A stretch of DNA of 64,000 bases from Phycomyces blakesleeanus NRRL 1555(-) (Eukaryota; Mucoromycota; Mucoromycetes; Mucorales; Phycomycetaceae). Location of the stretch: positions 835,727 through 899,726 of the forward strand of contig NW_017265157.1 of the NCBI RefSeq assembly GCF_001638985.1, given 5' to 3'. The notes beneath the pieces are model-generated. The model saw only the letters and a program-made list of their open reading frames with translations, searched no databases and had not been told where the DNA came from. Numbering within the stretch: the stretch's first letter is position 1; each line of letters begins with the position of its first letter. A program made the position numbers and the translations under genes. Positions 21,601-32,000 of the stretch are shown here, in pieces.

Positions 21601-23508
21601 GGCTTCTCTACGTTCCTCACTTGAATCAGCATCATCATATGATAAAGGTAAACCATAAATACCAATACCAAGAGAAGACATATAATCAGTACCAATACTG
21701 AAATCATACTCATGACTATTAGTTAAATTCATCACTTCAAACTCGCGTTGAATAGTCTTACTATTGCAAGTTACACTGATCACACAAGTACCGATTCTTT
21801 TAATCTGGGTATTGCTATCAGCCAAACGAATAAAATACTTATGAACATTGTTTTTGTTCAACAAATCTTTATTAATGTGATTGATGTAACTAATGGCTAT
21901 TCCATTCTTCAAGCAAAAATTCTTGTCCACCGAACTGAACGTGGCCCCACAGTCCAACAAGGAGATGGTTCTAATGGAATTATTTGCCAAAATAGGAAAG
22001 GTAATATTAGTGCTCATGTTCTTAAAATCTCTTTTAATAACCATGTCTTTAAGATTGTACTTACAATCTAATGCCATCTTGGCCAGAGCACTAGTGTTGT
22101 CTTGGTACTCTGACCAAGACAACGAGGGACTCCCCTCAACCACAGTGGAAGCTCTTGCTGGTCTACCAGCAGAGGAGCGGACTGCCATCCTTGACACCTT
22201 TGTCAAGTACTTCTCCCGTTCCGGACAGGAGTGTCCCTTAACCCAGGGAGCCTTGCATGAGAAACAGATGCCATCCTTCATCGCCTTCTTGAAGTCCCAT
22301 GCCTTCTTGGGAGACTGAGAACCACGCTCGCAAGAGAAAGACCTTTTCTTTCCCTTGTGGGAACCAGCAGAGAGAGAGGACGCACCATTGTGAGCAGCAA
22401 ACGAACTCCAGGAGGACGCGGCAGTACCATTGGCAGGATTATGTAACAAAGCAGTGGAGTCACTTGTTGACACACTCACCAACGAGATGATGTCCTCAAT
22501 CTTTGAGGGCATCTTGGTGCCATAGTTGGCTGACAAAGGAATGAGACAAGCTTCCCGGACTTCCGGACGCAGATTCCACCAGAAGCAGAGAACCAATTGA
22601 ACACCATCGTCCAACGAGGCCTGGCGGCGGAACTTTTGGAATTTGGCACCAAAAGAACGAGCGGATTCTCCTTTGCCTTGTTTCATGCACCAGACACGAC
22701 CCATGTTCAGGAACTTACGGAACGGCGTGTCATAGTGATCTAGAAGAATACTTTCGGCCTTCTTCCAGTTGTAGGCCTTGCCTTTGAGCTTGTCCTCAAA
22801 CCAAGAACGTTCTTCCTTGTTCAAACAAGTGGGCAACAGACGTTCCCAGCAGGAATCCAAGGTCAGAGAGTGTGCTTCCAGGACTGTGGTAAACTCCTGG
22901 CAGAAGTCATACACCGAATCGAACACATCGCGGTTGGCCTTCACCAGAGGACCCTCAGAACGAAGCTGGAGAAAAGGTAGGTTACTGGGAACCAGAGTGC
23001 TTCTCTTGTCATGAGGCTTAGACGCAGGAGCAGTGGAAGCCTTGAGGTCCTTGAGGATTTGCTCAGCCTCAGCAAACAGTACTTGTGCTTCCTTGGCACC
23101 CTTGGAAGCAGACTTGGCAGCAGTAGAGGTGGGATCCCTCTTGGAAACACCCAAGTAGTGGCCTAGAGCGGCATAGTAGTTGCCCTTCTTAGTGTTGAGG
23201 TCCTCCTCAGCAGAAGCCAGCAACATTTCCACGGTGGCCACAAGGTTGTTGTTAACTCTGACTCCAGAGTTACCCAAATAGATGCGAGGAGAATTGGCAC
23301 CCTCATAACCAGAACGGCCAGCATCGGAACCAGAAGAACCTTCTTCAGAATCAAAGACACCGTCCTCAGAACACAAGGGAGTCATCACGGTATCACCATC
23401 GTGGTCGGCAGAACCAGCAGCAGAAGGAGGAGGAATGACACCAGAGTTGACACGGGCGGTTTCTTCACCAGAAACAATAGTAGAGTTGACAGCGGATTGT
23501 TGAGACAT
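18607..23508 (-). CDS. Gag-Pol polyprotein of a chromodomain gypsy element
   Basis: 1633 aa, one frame with no stop. The start lies only 22 nt after the 5' LTR. Residues 1 to about 430 are Gag, with a CX2CX7HXC zinc knuckle (CFSCKAPWVKGHSC). The aspartic protease has LLDCGATFSSVD, so Cys replaces the usual Ser/Thr of D-S/T-G. Reverse transcriptase shows LPLIGELFEDLKGANIYSTL and the catalytic FVDDIV box. RNase H has CDASLTGIGAVLY and YTDHKALTYL. Integrase has the H-H-C-C finger (ending SCIQCQRHN) and the D-D-E triad in WGIDLAGPF, LQSDCGREF and NGASERAV. The end carries a chromodomain (YRCKWLDYDESHDTWEPEDH), which in other chromoviruses steers integration to marked chromatin. Everything needed for retrotransposition seems present. 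Confidence 0.96.
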   Translation of the reverse strand: MSQQSAVNSTIVSGEETARVNSGVIPPPSAAGSADHDGDTVMTPLCSEDGVFDSEEGSSGSDAGRSGYEGANSPRIYLGNSGVRVNNNLVATVEMLLASAEEDLNTKKGNYYAALGHYLGVSKRDPTSTAAKSASKGAKEAQVLFAEAEQILKDLKASTAPASKPHDKRSTLVPSNLPFLQLRSEGPLVKANRDVFDSVYDFCQEFTTVLEAHSLTLDSCWERLLPTCLNKEERSWFEDKLKGKAYNWKKAESILLDHYDTPFRKFLNMGRVWCMKQGKGESARSFGAKFQKFRRQASLDDGVQLVLCFWWNLRPEVREACLIPLSANYGTKMPSKIEDIISLVSVSTSDSTALLHNPANGTAASSWSSFAAHNGASSLSAGSHKGKKRSFSCERGSQSPKKAWDFKKAMKDGICFSCKAPWVKGHSCPEREKYLTKVSRMAVRSSAGRPARASTVVEGSPSLSWSEYQDNTSALAKMALDCKYNLKDMVIKRDFKNMSTNITFPILANNSIRTISLLDCGATFSSVDKNFCLKNGIAISYINHINKDLLNKNNVHKYFIRLADSNTQIKRIGTCVISVTCNSKTIQREFEVMNLTNSHEYDFSIGTDYMSSLGIGIYGLPLSYDDADSSEERREADRRFNNKSDLLESIERENERKENNPAVGPKQFEDAMDYIRPFIKDNQDIPKGSFCTIPESVVCLDTPENATAFRSPYPIPYKMQGVVDEQVKEWLDNGIIERASANTQWNTPLTVVKKTNGKGEITGYRVCHDPRLINCLLKSIDRMPLPLIGELFEDLKGANIYSTLDLKSAFNSLRLNPKDTHKLSFTWRGVQYKPIGTVFGIKHVSSQFQRTMSIALEGLSFVRFFVDDIVCASKTFEEHKEHLKQVIERLTRVNLKLNPKKCHFFQKEIYLLGFHISPEGITMDRRKLVNVLEFPQPKTGKDIQSYCGLINYFRTLIPNVSSIMSPLDSLRNEKLITHLWTDKHQTAFNNLKKALLSDLVLSYPDMNSPFSISCDASLTGIGAVLYQVKDGKKKYISFVAKSLSQSERKYSATKRELLALVFALKRFHKYVYGSHFTLYTDHKALTYLHTQRVANLMMIAWMDTILQYDFKIVHLPGVSNVLPDALSRLSEETETLSNELGGDSVVRSIMRNSAVTMEPLPDILSGEYFTPPTENERNKLLVEEHLKGHFGVEAILHALKRKGIYWTSLKSQANDLIQSCIQCQRHNITRKGYNPLRPVTATLPGDSWGIDLAGPFTTSTRGNEYLLVMIDIASKFYVLRAIPDKRAATIALQVLDVISTWGPMRKLQSDCGREFVNSLMTCIKENVGFEHALISQYHPRANGASERAVQSAVNTIKKQIVGNVADWDQKVPSAQLFLNSKYNARTKSTPFSLMFGRNPNDFVDFSKEKDSATAEQIQKELQEKIKRMTEIVYPAVFEHVKHVTEKQKERFDGSHKMIDLVPGTTVMILVTEKQNKLDPKYKGFYTVVRKTAANTYVLKNEKGFLEPRNYPPSLLKKVSDKVLEQKNDFFEVEAIIGHIKDDKNNYLYRCKWLDYDESHDTWEPEDHFTDPKFIKEYWQRIGEAPEGIKDINKANKKLLKDMKVAYSAPKENSGTKRKNYAKTAYQKKKRSKV

Positions 23509-23530
23509 TTCGAGAATTCAAAGTAAAAAA

Positions 23531-24073
23531 TGTGGTATTTCAGGTACGAAACAATAGAAAAATAAAATATTTGATAATAGAGACGTATAGAAATACTTTG
23601 AGACTGTATATAAGTTGTCTTTATTCATAAATAAAAAGTGTCCCTTTTTATAAGAAAACACAATCTGCTCTTGTCATTACGTCTTAGTTTCTTAAGGCTT
23701 TCTTCCTTTACTATATTTGGTTATTAGAGTGTATTTACTGCTTAACTAGTGTCGGTGTTACAATTATGACATCAAGTCATAAATCGTACTTCTTTAGCTC
23801 TTAGCTATTCTTTTCTCTTTTATACTAGAGCTTTAGGACTTCCTACTAAATTAGCTCCATATCGATCTGACACAGTTTACCCGGCAGTATGATATAATTA
23901 TCTTAACAATCTTTAAGATATTATCTACAGTACTAACTGTAATAATTATTGGGCTGATTACTTAATCGTTTATATATATTTTATACTGACAAGATGATAG
24001 CTACTACGCTATCCCAATATGAATATGTTCTTATATGTGATAAATCCAACATCCGAGTGTCTGGATCACCACA
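23531..24073 (-). repeat. 5' LTR of the gypsy element
   Basis: 543 bp, no difference seen against 17919-18461. It holds the promoter for the minus-strand transcript. The sequence between this LTR and the Gag start (23509-23530) is T-rich and has no TGG tRNA primer-binding start. Confidence 0.95.
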
Positions 24074-24078
24074 TGTGT
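24074..24078. repeat. gypsy 5-bp target duplication, right (TGTGT)
   Basis: Matches 17914-17918. Confidence 0.8.
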
Positions 24079-24927
24079 GTTGTTGCTGTAATCGTACAAT
24101 GTGTGACAATTACTGCATGCTACATATTTTGATATGCCATTTGTCAAGTCATTGTATCCTGTCATTTTCCTCCAACCCGGAATGCTTGTGGGAAGTCGGA
24201 AATCCTCTCCATAATGTTCGAGGATTGTATTTATGAATGTAATCAAAATTACTGCGCCTTCATCCACAATGAAGCTAGAAATAAATATCACAGTGAAAAC
24301 CGCAATTACTCGATGCCAAATATTCTCTGGAAGGTTTTCTGTAGACTCTGTAAGTTATCATAAAATAATATTAATTTTTTGTTTCTTTAAGTCAAACCTT
24401 TTTTCTTCAATCATAGTTTATTTTTAATATTTACCCTGTTCTTGCTCAAATTCATCTGACGACTCATATTCAGACTCATACTCTGAGGTATACTCCTCTG
24501 TTTCAAAAAGAGATTCTTCCACCAAAAGAGGTAAGTGGGTATTGACATACTGCTCTGGTGAGGGTGCACCATCGGAGTAATTATCATCTATTGGTACCAA
24601 GTTTAAATAGAGTGCGCATTGGGTATAAAAAATAAAATACTATTACATTCAATATGTTCTTCAATTTGATCTACGTCCATATCAGCTTCACCAGTGTTTA
24701 CTTCGGCTGTCAAAACTATTTGTTCTAATGGATTAGAATACATCATATAAATAAATGAAAAATTGATAACTTAATTTACCATTAATGGTTTTATCCATAT
24801 TCCTGTCATTATCATTCTGGGCATGACGCTTGGCAGTTCTTTTATCTGTCATGGTGTATCCAAGAGGATTGCGATTGCATCTTGTGCATTTGCAACGAAC
24901 TTCATCGGGATTGGCAATGGAAAACAT
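24079..24927 (-). pseudogene. tnp2-like transposase, N-terminal exons, separated by the gypsy
   Basis: Minus-strand 5' exons of the transposase that resumes at 17913. The start at about 24927 encodes MFSIANPDEVRCKCTRCNRN, a CxCxxC motif near the N-terminus as in other tnp2 proteins. Next are a small exon (about 24717-24645), an acidic exon (about 24605-24436: PLLVEESLFETEEYTSEYES) and an exon from about 24352 with LEHYGEDFRLPTSIPGWRKM and VACSNCHTLYDYSNN, ending at the LTR. The frame of the CxxC exon continues on the other side (SSMKNAMIPKC), so the retrotransposon cut the zinc-binding region. Introns are short with GT-AG borders. Confidence 0.75.
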
Positions 24928-25084
24928 TTTTTCACTTAATTTTTTTTAATAATAAAGGAAGTGTGTAACAGCCGTTGCTTATTATAATTGTCTTTATTAT
25001 TTTGAAAAAATTCTCTCAGTGACTCTGATATATATTAGGCCAATGATATGTCTTTAAATATATTCTCGCTGCTAAACACAGGAA

Positions 25085-27042
25085 ATGACCTGGGTTGTAA
25101 TTTTTTGGCTACTATTATCGATAATTCCAGGTAAGTGGAATTCAATTATTTTAAGGTGTTTTTGCAGTGTTTGCTTCACACAAGGTTCTTGGTTTGGTGA
25201 CTATTTTACATATCATCGTGCTCAACCTTCCTTCAGTGGTCCTTTACAAGTGCAAGCTAATGATCCAGATTGCAATGATCCCTGCCACAACTGTACCTGC
25301 CGACTTCTGGTCATTTCTTGAGCCAATCATCAAATCACTTGAGATACTGCAAGCAGACAAAATGGTGATAAAAACACCAACAAAGACAATGAGAGCAAAA
25401 GTCCATGTTCTCATGGCAACTGATAACATTTTAGCATTGACAAAGCTGGCATGTCATGCTGGCCATACAAGCAAAAATGGCTGTTGTATCTGCAATGTTG
25501 TTAGACAAACTTCAGGTCATGGCCAATATTTCAGAACCTTGCCAAGCAACATCATTCGCATCTTAGGGAGCTTCAGAAGTTTCAACCCTGATATTGTGTT
25601 GTGTAAGGGCCTCAAAGAACAATCTCTATTTGCTTCATTGACATCATTCACAGACCCATTTTTCTTTGCCCTTGATGAGATGCATGGTCTTTGTCACAGA
25701 ATCAGCAAGCAGATCTGAGAGCTTGTTTGCAGGAAGTATGGATCTAAGCATCCCCTTTTCCTCTCTGCTGGAGCACAGAAGGAGATAGGCGCGGCAATGG
25801 AAGGAACAAGAGGATCGATCCCAACATCCTTCCACAGTGCTTGGAGAGACATGGCAAGACATGCAAGATATTTCCGAGCTGCATACTAGGTCAATTTCCT
25901 TCTGTTTGTGGTTTCCACTCTGGTGGTGGAGCATGACCACAATCAAGATGTATGGAAGACATTGCTTGGCCTTGTGCAAGCATGCACTCTACTCATGAGC
26001 TGAGAGTTATTAGTGGAGGAACAAACCTCTATAAAAAGGTATGTTTAGTAGTATTCAGAGTTTTATTTTTGGAACTTATTCTGATCTTTCTCTTAGAAAT
26101 CCTATTAAGTAAAATTCGTACCTGAAAGGTCATTTCTAAAATAGTAAAGTTGGAATAGAAATATTCACTCTCAACCAACACCTCTTGCAGCATTACCCGG
26201 CAATGATTGATGCATTTGGCCCTCCCAGAGCGTACAGCACCAGATTGCTAGAGAAAGCTATTGGAGAATGTTCTCAGTTGATAAAGGGCAATTCTGCTAT
26301 TGGTGCAAACGCCAGGAACATCATGCTGAGACTTGCCCATACAAGACGTGTGGATGTAAATGGAGCCATTATAGTTAAGGCAAGGACAATAGCATGAATA
26401 TTGCAATACAATAACGAGTCTGCTGGTTGGCTAATAACTGAGAAAGATGAGCATGTTGAGGTTGACTCAGACATTGAGTTCTGGGGGCCTTTGGGATGTA
26501 AAACGATTCATGACAGCATTGAAGAAATTTCTTGTCTCCCAGTTCTTCTTGCAAAGTTCTATGAATCAAAGGGGGTGGAATGCAGCACAATTAATCCAGC
26601 CTTGACAACAAGCTGCAAGGCTTTTGTCAATGGCTGTGTGATAAACTCTGCGTTAGCTCACAAAGTACAAAGAGAGGCCCACCATGTTTGCCTCCAGTTG
26701 CAAGTAAACAAAGCAATAAATGCAAGACCAGGATTGTCTCCCGCTCTAAAAGACTTCTTTGGCAAAGTTGTTCTTTTCTTTGAGCATATTAATGAGAGAA
26801 AAAGATGGTCACTTGCTTTGGTCTTGGTGTATAGCACGATGCTGTATAATGGTGTGCTGGTGGTGCGAAATGGACAAATGAAGCCAAAGGTAGTCCATCT
26901 GGCACATGTCAAGAAATTGGTTGGGCTGGTGGTATCAGACGTGACAGTAAATACAACAGCAGCAATGACAATGGCATACATAGTGTGGCCAGAACTCAAC
27001 CGTGGCCCTAAGTTGTCACTTTGTTCTTTTGCTGATATTTAA
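25085..27042 (+). pseudogene. second tnp2-like transposase, 5'-truncated and decayed
   Basis: Plus-strand relic whose frames match, in order, the minus-strand gene at 51.7-54.7 kb. MIQIAMIPATTVPADFWSFL matches MMQLAIIPEPKHPKNIASFL. KVHVLMATDNILALTKL matches KVHLVVATEDTPAVSDL. FFFALDEMHGLCH matches FFGQDEMHLLGH. FGPPRAYSTRLLEKAIGEC matches MGPLRAYSCCPIERTIGAY, and a C-terminal LVLVYSTMLYNGVLVV block follows. At least three frame breaks (about 25715, 26180 and 26400) and the missing N-terminal zinc motifs show it is dead. A small exon with a GTAAGT intron sits at about 25090-25166. It is divergent from, and only about 160 bp away from, the tnp2 gene to its left. Confidence 0.7.
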
Positions 27043-27912
27043 ATTGGTTTTTTTCTGTAATACATTTTTTTTTCAAATTGTCTTAACATATTTTATCCTA
27101 CCAGCAAAAAGTTTGGATATTTTCTTCTCTCACTATAAGAAAAAAGAATTGCCAGGTTTTTTAAGAAAACCTGGCACACCTAGCAACTTTTTTAATCTCC
27201 TACAAGCTTTACCAAATTTAGGTCCCTCTAAACCAATCTTGGTTTTTTTTTGCTTTTGTTTTACATTTTCTTTCTTTCTTTTCTATATTGACACATTGAG
27301 ACTGTTCTTTCTTTTTACCAAAATGACTTTACATTCAGATAGCTTTTGTGGGTAAGAATAGAAGAGTAGACTGCCTTTTCTTTATGCACTAAAATAAGTG
27401 TGATATGTCAGGATTGGAAGTTGCCTTTGAAGCAGCTGGAAGATATCACAAGAGTAGTTTTTCAGAAGAATCAAGATAATGTTTTATTTCAATGAAGCAA
27501 TTTGTATTTATACTATCTTAAAGGGATTTTGCTAGAAGTTACCAGGTATTGGAAACTTCTAGCAAAGTGTAGTATTTCTGAGAAGGATTGAATTGGATTG
27601 GTCAGATTAGGATTCAGATTCTAGGAACAACATACTCATGACAGCACAAAGATAAATAAAGTACAAAGATAGCCAATCAACTTATATAACTTCTAGCTGG
27701 GTTTTTAATATAGACTTTGAGATTATTCTGAAATCAATGTCAAACTATTTAATGTTAATAATGTGATTAAGTTTAAGATAAAGTATAATTTATATTTGTA
27801 TGTATAGAAAAAATGCAAGAAGAAAAAAAAACTATTGGTAATGCGTTGGAGTTGGCCACACTACATGCTGAATGGTCTTGTCATTAGTATCATGAATGAG
27901 ATCAGCCATCTC
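27043..27912. other. noncoding stretch
   Basis: No gene seen; AT-rich, with short homopolymer runs. It probably contains the 3' end of the tnp2 element. Confidence 0.5.
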
Positions 27913-28441
27913 TGTTATAGTGGTTGAAGTTGAAGAAGTTTTTAAGAAGAATTGAAGATTTGAGATTAGGAACAAAGATTTGTGAGAACTTGTGTAGGTT
28001 TTGTTTATTGAGAAAGATTTGGTATCAAAGTTTGACCAGGTTCCTATACTGAACTACTACTGCTATTTATATTATTTTGGATCGAGAAAATTATATGACT
28101 GGGGTCAGGTAATCGATCCTATCTGAGCCTTAATCAGAGCAACGTGATCTTGGGATAATTAATGTATGATTAATTATATAAATGTGTGTAGTCCCAATGA
28201 AGTATTAACATCGAAAGTAAATGTGTTTATGAGTTATAATTATGCTTATAATAATCCACTGATGTATCCCATATTATGGTGATATCATCATATGAAATAT
28301 AATCACTATCATGCATGCTAAACCTGTGTGTTAAATAATAAAGTAATTGGTAGACACCTTTGACTGGAATAGCTGAGGCCTTATATTATTTTCTTCAGAC
28401 TTATTCTCAATTACAGCAGTAGTCAATACTCATTTACAACA
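27913..28441 (-). repeat. solo LTR 1
   Basis: 529 bp, TGTTAT...ACAACA on the plus strand. It is the reverse complement of the solo LTR at 35336-35867, at roughly 95% identity by eye. No internal element adjoins it. I found no matching 5-bp flanking duplication, so it may have been rearranged. Its right border lies 11 bp before a small open frame. Confidence 0.8.
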
Positions 28442-28452
28442 TCATTGAAGTA

Positions 28453-28716
28453 ATGCAACAGCCTTTGACAGGAGGTAATATGAGTGATGCCAGTCAAATG
28501 TATATAAATGCAGCAAAACTTGCTTCTATACAGGTCTACATCACTTTTGCCAAGTATTGCTTGATAGATAAAGCTATATCAGCTTGGGGTAAGCTGTCAG
28601 ATAATCAAAAAAACATAATTATCCATAATCTTGAGGAGAATGCTGCCAAGAGAAAGATTGCTCTTAATCAATTTAAGACTTCTTGGAAAGCCTGTTTTTT
28701 GGTTTCTCAAAAATAA
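28453..28716 (+). CDS. small protein of unknown function, W-x-x-L/NQ/LEExAA family
   Basis: Open frame of 87 aa starting MQQPLTGGNMSDASQMY; the real start may have been cut off by the solo LTR. The C-terminal half, ISAWGKLSDNQKNIIIHNLE followed by ENAAKRKIALNQFKTSWKAC, aligns with 55137-55535 (PLWGSLAPNQRNILVRNLEE, ERAARRNIALDRFENFWVSI), and both end near LSQ. Both are near tnp2-like transposase genes. Predicted helical and basic, with no known domain recognised. An accessory or DNA-binding role in that element family is a guess. Confidence 0.45.
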   Translation: MQQPLTGGNMSDASQMYINAAKLASIQVYITFAKYCLIDKAISAWGKLSDNQKNIIIHNLEENAAKRKIALNQFKTSWKACFLVSQK

Positions 28717-28774
28717 AAGTCAATAAAATATCATTCAAGATCAAATTAACTAGTAAGTCTTTTAAAAATATTAC

Positions 28775-28792
28775 TAAGGGAGCGGTGCTCCC
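28775..28792 (-). repeat. Helitron 3' terminal hairpin
   Basis: Minus strand GGGAGC-ACC-GCTCCC followed by TTAGT. It is the subterminal hairpin that in rolling-circle elements signals termination. The end reads TTAG rather than the canonical CTRR, so the boundary is tentative. Confidence 0.5.
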
Positions 28793-28853
28793 CCCCCCCC
28801 CCCTTTGGAGGGTCCCCCTCCCTCCCCCCTCCCTTTGGGGGGGGGGGCCCAGA
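28790..28853. repeat. C/G homopolymer-rich block
   Basis: A run of about 15 C, then CCCTTTGGAGGG, CCTCCC runs and about 11 G. The block is strikingly GC-rich in AT-rich surroundings and partly self-complementary. It lies just inside the Helitron 3' hairpin. Confidence 0.85.
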
Positions 28854-29033
28854 GCCTACCAGAAGTTAATATAAAACCCTTCCCTATTGGAAGTCTAAGT
28901 ACCGTATAGCACAATTAATAGGAACATTTTATTTGAGTGAATTATATGAAAAGAAAGGATATGTATAGATGTTTTATTATTCAAAAAAAATTGGTTAGAT
29001 GAGTTTATAGTGTATGTTATATATAATTTTTTA

Positions 29034-32000
29034 CTAAATGTCAAAGACTTCCTTAAATACAACATTGTCTGTAAATACAGTATTTGCCGTTTCATTGGAA
29101 TTTGCTGGTGTATCAAGCATTATCTTGATTGTAGAAGGTTTTCTGACCCGGGATAGAGCAACATACAGCTGGCCATGGGAGAATACTGGGGCAGGGAGAT
29201 ATAATCCAATGCTCTCAAGAGTTTGACCTTGTGACTTGTTTATTGTCATTGCGGATGCAAGACGAACTGGAAATTGGAACCGCTGGAATTCAATTTCATC
29301 ATTTGATCCAGATGGATTAAGCTTTATTTTTGGAATAAGAGATACTTGCCCAGCATTGGATCCAGGCACAATTGTTGCTCTGATGACAGATGTTCCAAAA
29401 GAGTTGCAAATCAGGCGTGTACCATTACAGAGGCCGTTTTTTGGGTCAAGATTGCGAAGAAGCATGATAGAACATCCTTTTTTTAAGCACAGTGAGTGAG
29501 GTGGTAGGGATCCAGGATCAATGGTATTTAGTAGCTCAACTGGATATGTTAACTGACCATCTTCATCAATTCTCTGGTTGACGCTCTTAAACTCTTGTGC
29601 CTCTCCAGGAAACTGGCCCAGAAGAATATCATTGAGTTTCTTGACATCTTTATTCTTAGGAGTAAGCAAAGTACGGCCCATGAGGAAATGAGGGTTGGCT
29701 GTATTAGAGGAGAGATCATGGAAAACTGCTTTGGCCAGATCAGCAGGATTACATCCAGAAAGTAACATATGGGGCAGAATTGAGATGGTGTCATCACCGC
29801 CTGTTGTGTGGGCAGAACCACTACCAACTTATAAGAGAAATGCTCCAAATTCCCTAAGCTCTAATGTTTTTTGTTCATTATTTGCTTGGGCAATTTGCAT
29901 GTTTATTGTAAGCCGCAAGGTTTTCACATTTCTCCATGCAGATGCTTTCTTGATACATTGGCTTACAACCTGAGCTCTCATTGCCTTGGGTATAACAGGA
30001 AGGACTTGCCAAAAATCCCCTCCAAAGACAAACAACTTCCCTCCAAATGGAACGTTTTCAAGTAATGGATTGACAGCCTTCATTATATCTTGCATGGATC
30101 TGCTTACAGTATTAAAAGCATCTTTACTAATCATAGAAGCTTCGTCCCAGATAACCAATTCCGTTCTTCTAATAAGTTGTGCTATTTGCGAGTTTGCATT
30201 GATGGAGCATAAGGAGTTAAGATCAACTTGCACTGGAATCTTAAACCTGGAATGTGCTGTATGCCCACCGTCTAACAGCAATGCAGCAATTCCACTTGTT
30301 GCTACTGCAAGAGCAATTTTTCCTTGTTGGCAAGTTTTTTGAAGCAAGGCATTAAAGACAAATGTTTTTCCCGTCCCACCTGGACCATCGACAAAGTACA
30401 ATTTTGGGCCTCCCACGTTTTCTTCAATTGCACTTAATACTGTTGTATAGATACGTCTTTGTGAATTATTGAATGTCAATGTATCTGGATCTGGCAAAAG
30501 CTGGGCTTGATCGCATAAATTTTCTTGTTCTTATATGATGGCTTGAACATCTTGCCTATTTGGGTTAAAGTGCTGGATGTCATGCATTAGTGAAAGAACA
30601 AATTCACTGAACAACATGAGAGACATAGAGTTGGCAAATAGATGACTTTCGATATCCCATAAACATCTGTCAAACATATCTTGTGTGGGGACTAACGCAG
30701 GAATTCCACTACTTTCTCTTGCCAAATGAAGATAATCTTCAATCATAGAATCACAATGAGCAAGCCACAAAGAGAAAGGATCTGATACTGCACAGAAAAT
30801 CAAAAGAATAGTAAATAGTCTTTGTAAAGAAAATGGGATCTGATGAGCTGCTGTCTCTTCCATACAGTTACTTTACTCATCATCATTCAAAAGTAATCCC
30901 AGAGCACGACATGCAGCTTGGTTTGTTTCATACACATATCCTTCTACTGTACATATGTCTTCAAAGCTTTTGGTCCCTTTAACATTATGCAGCAGTAATC
31001 ATAACGAATATTTTTCAATATCTCTTGGAGACACTGTGTAAACTCTGCCAATTGTTCCTTTATCAAACCTCTTACGTGCTGTCCATTTTCGTTCTTTTGT
31101 ATTCCATACATAAAGAGATGGAAAGTTGACGTAAAGAAGTTTTTCAGATGATGGGTGTGTAGCATTATAGTCAAAATATCCCATTAAAGTAGTGTTTTTT
31201 CTGGAATTCGCAACATTCTCTGGGTTAGAAGATAGATTATAATATATGGGTTAGGCATTTTCCAGATGGATTGAAAGTCGTTGATGGCTGCGATACTCTT
31301 GATGAAGCTTGAAAGAAAATATTCTCCACCATGCTTCAGAATCAGAGACATACCGAGCATCAAGAAACTCATTAACTTTGTTTACATGCTCTTGTTGTTG
31401 TTGTGGAGCGGAATTGGTGGGCATAAGCTGCACACAGACTATTGCACGGTCATGTCCTTTATATACATTCTTGTAGAGATATTTTACGGCAGAAACAGAG
31501 GTGCTAATCTCAACATTTATATGGGCATTGTATTTTGTACATATGTATCCATTGTGTGGAACAACCTATCTATTATCCATGATCTTTGGCCCTCTTCTAA
31601 TAACTCTTCCATTTCAACTGCATTAATAAATAGGGTATCTGTTTCCACCATTGCTGGTCTCATTGCAAAGCTTTTTAAGATAATTCTTTGAACAGATCCC
31701 ATTCTTCATGCATGATGCTTTTGGATATTTCTTTCCATATGGGCCATGCATCATGCATTGTTTTACTGTTTCATATGCCAATGGCTCAGTTTCAGGATCT
31801 GGGATTTCAGCCAAAACTATTTTGTCAAAATCTTCTATTGTTTTTGGTTTATCTTGTGGTTGCAAAATCAAAAGAATGTGGACATGAGAAAGTCCACGCT
31901 TTTGGAATTCAATGACATATATAAAGACCAAAACTTTCCCCAGAATATTTTTTTGTAAGGTCAATCATGAACTCTTTGAGCTTCATATTGAAAACCCGAG

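Larger units (their letters stand above)
17919..24073 (-). mobile_element. intact Ty3/gypsy chromovirus-type LTR retrotransposon
   Basis: A 6155-bp element in minus orientation with two 543-bp LTRs that look identical base for base, a 5-bp target duplication TGTGT and one uninterrupted gag-pol frame of 1633 codons ending in a chromodomain. Identical LTRs mean a very recent insertion. It landed inside the zinc-motif exon of a tnp2 transposase gene in the same orientation. The polypurine tract (GGGTGGGGATAA, minus strand) lies just inside the LTR at 17919-18461. No tRNA-type primer site (TGG) follows the other LTR. Confidence 0.95.

Noticed and set aside
28683..28874. 63-aa frame through the C/G block
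   Set aside because: Translation of homopolymers; no coding signal.
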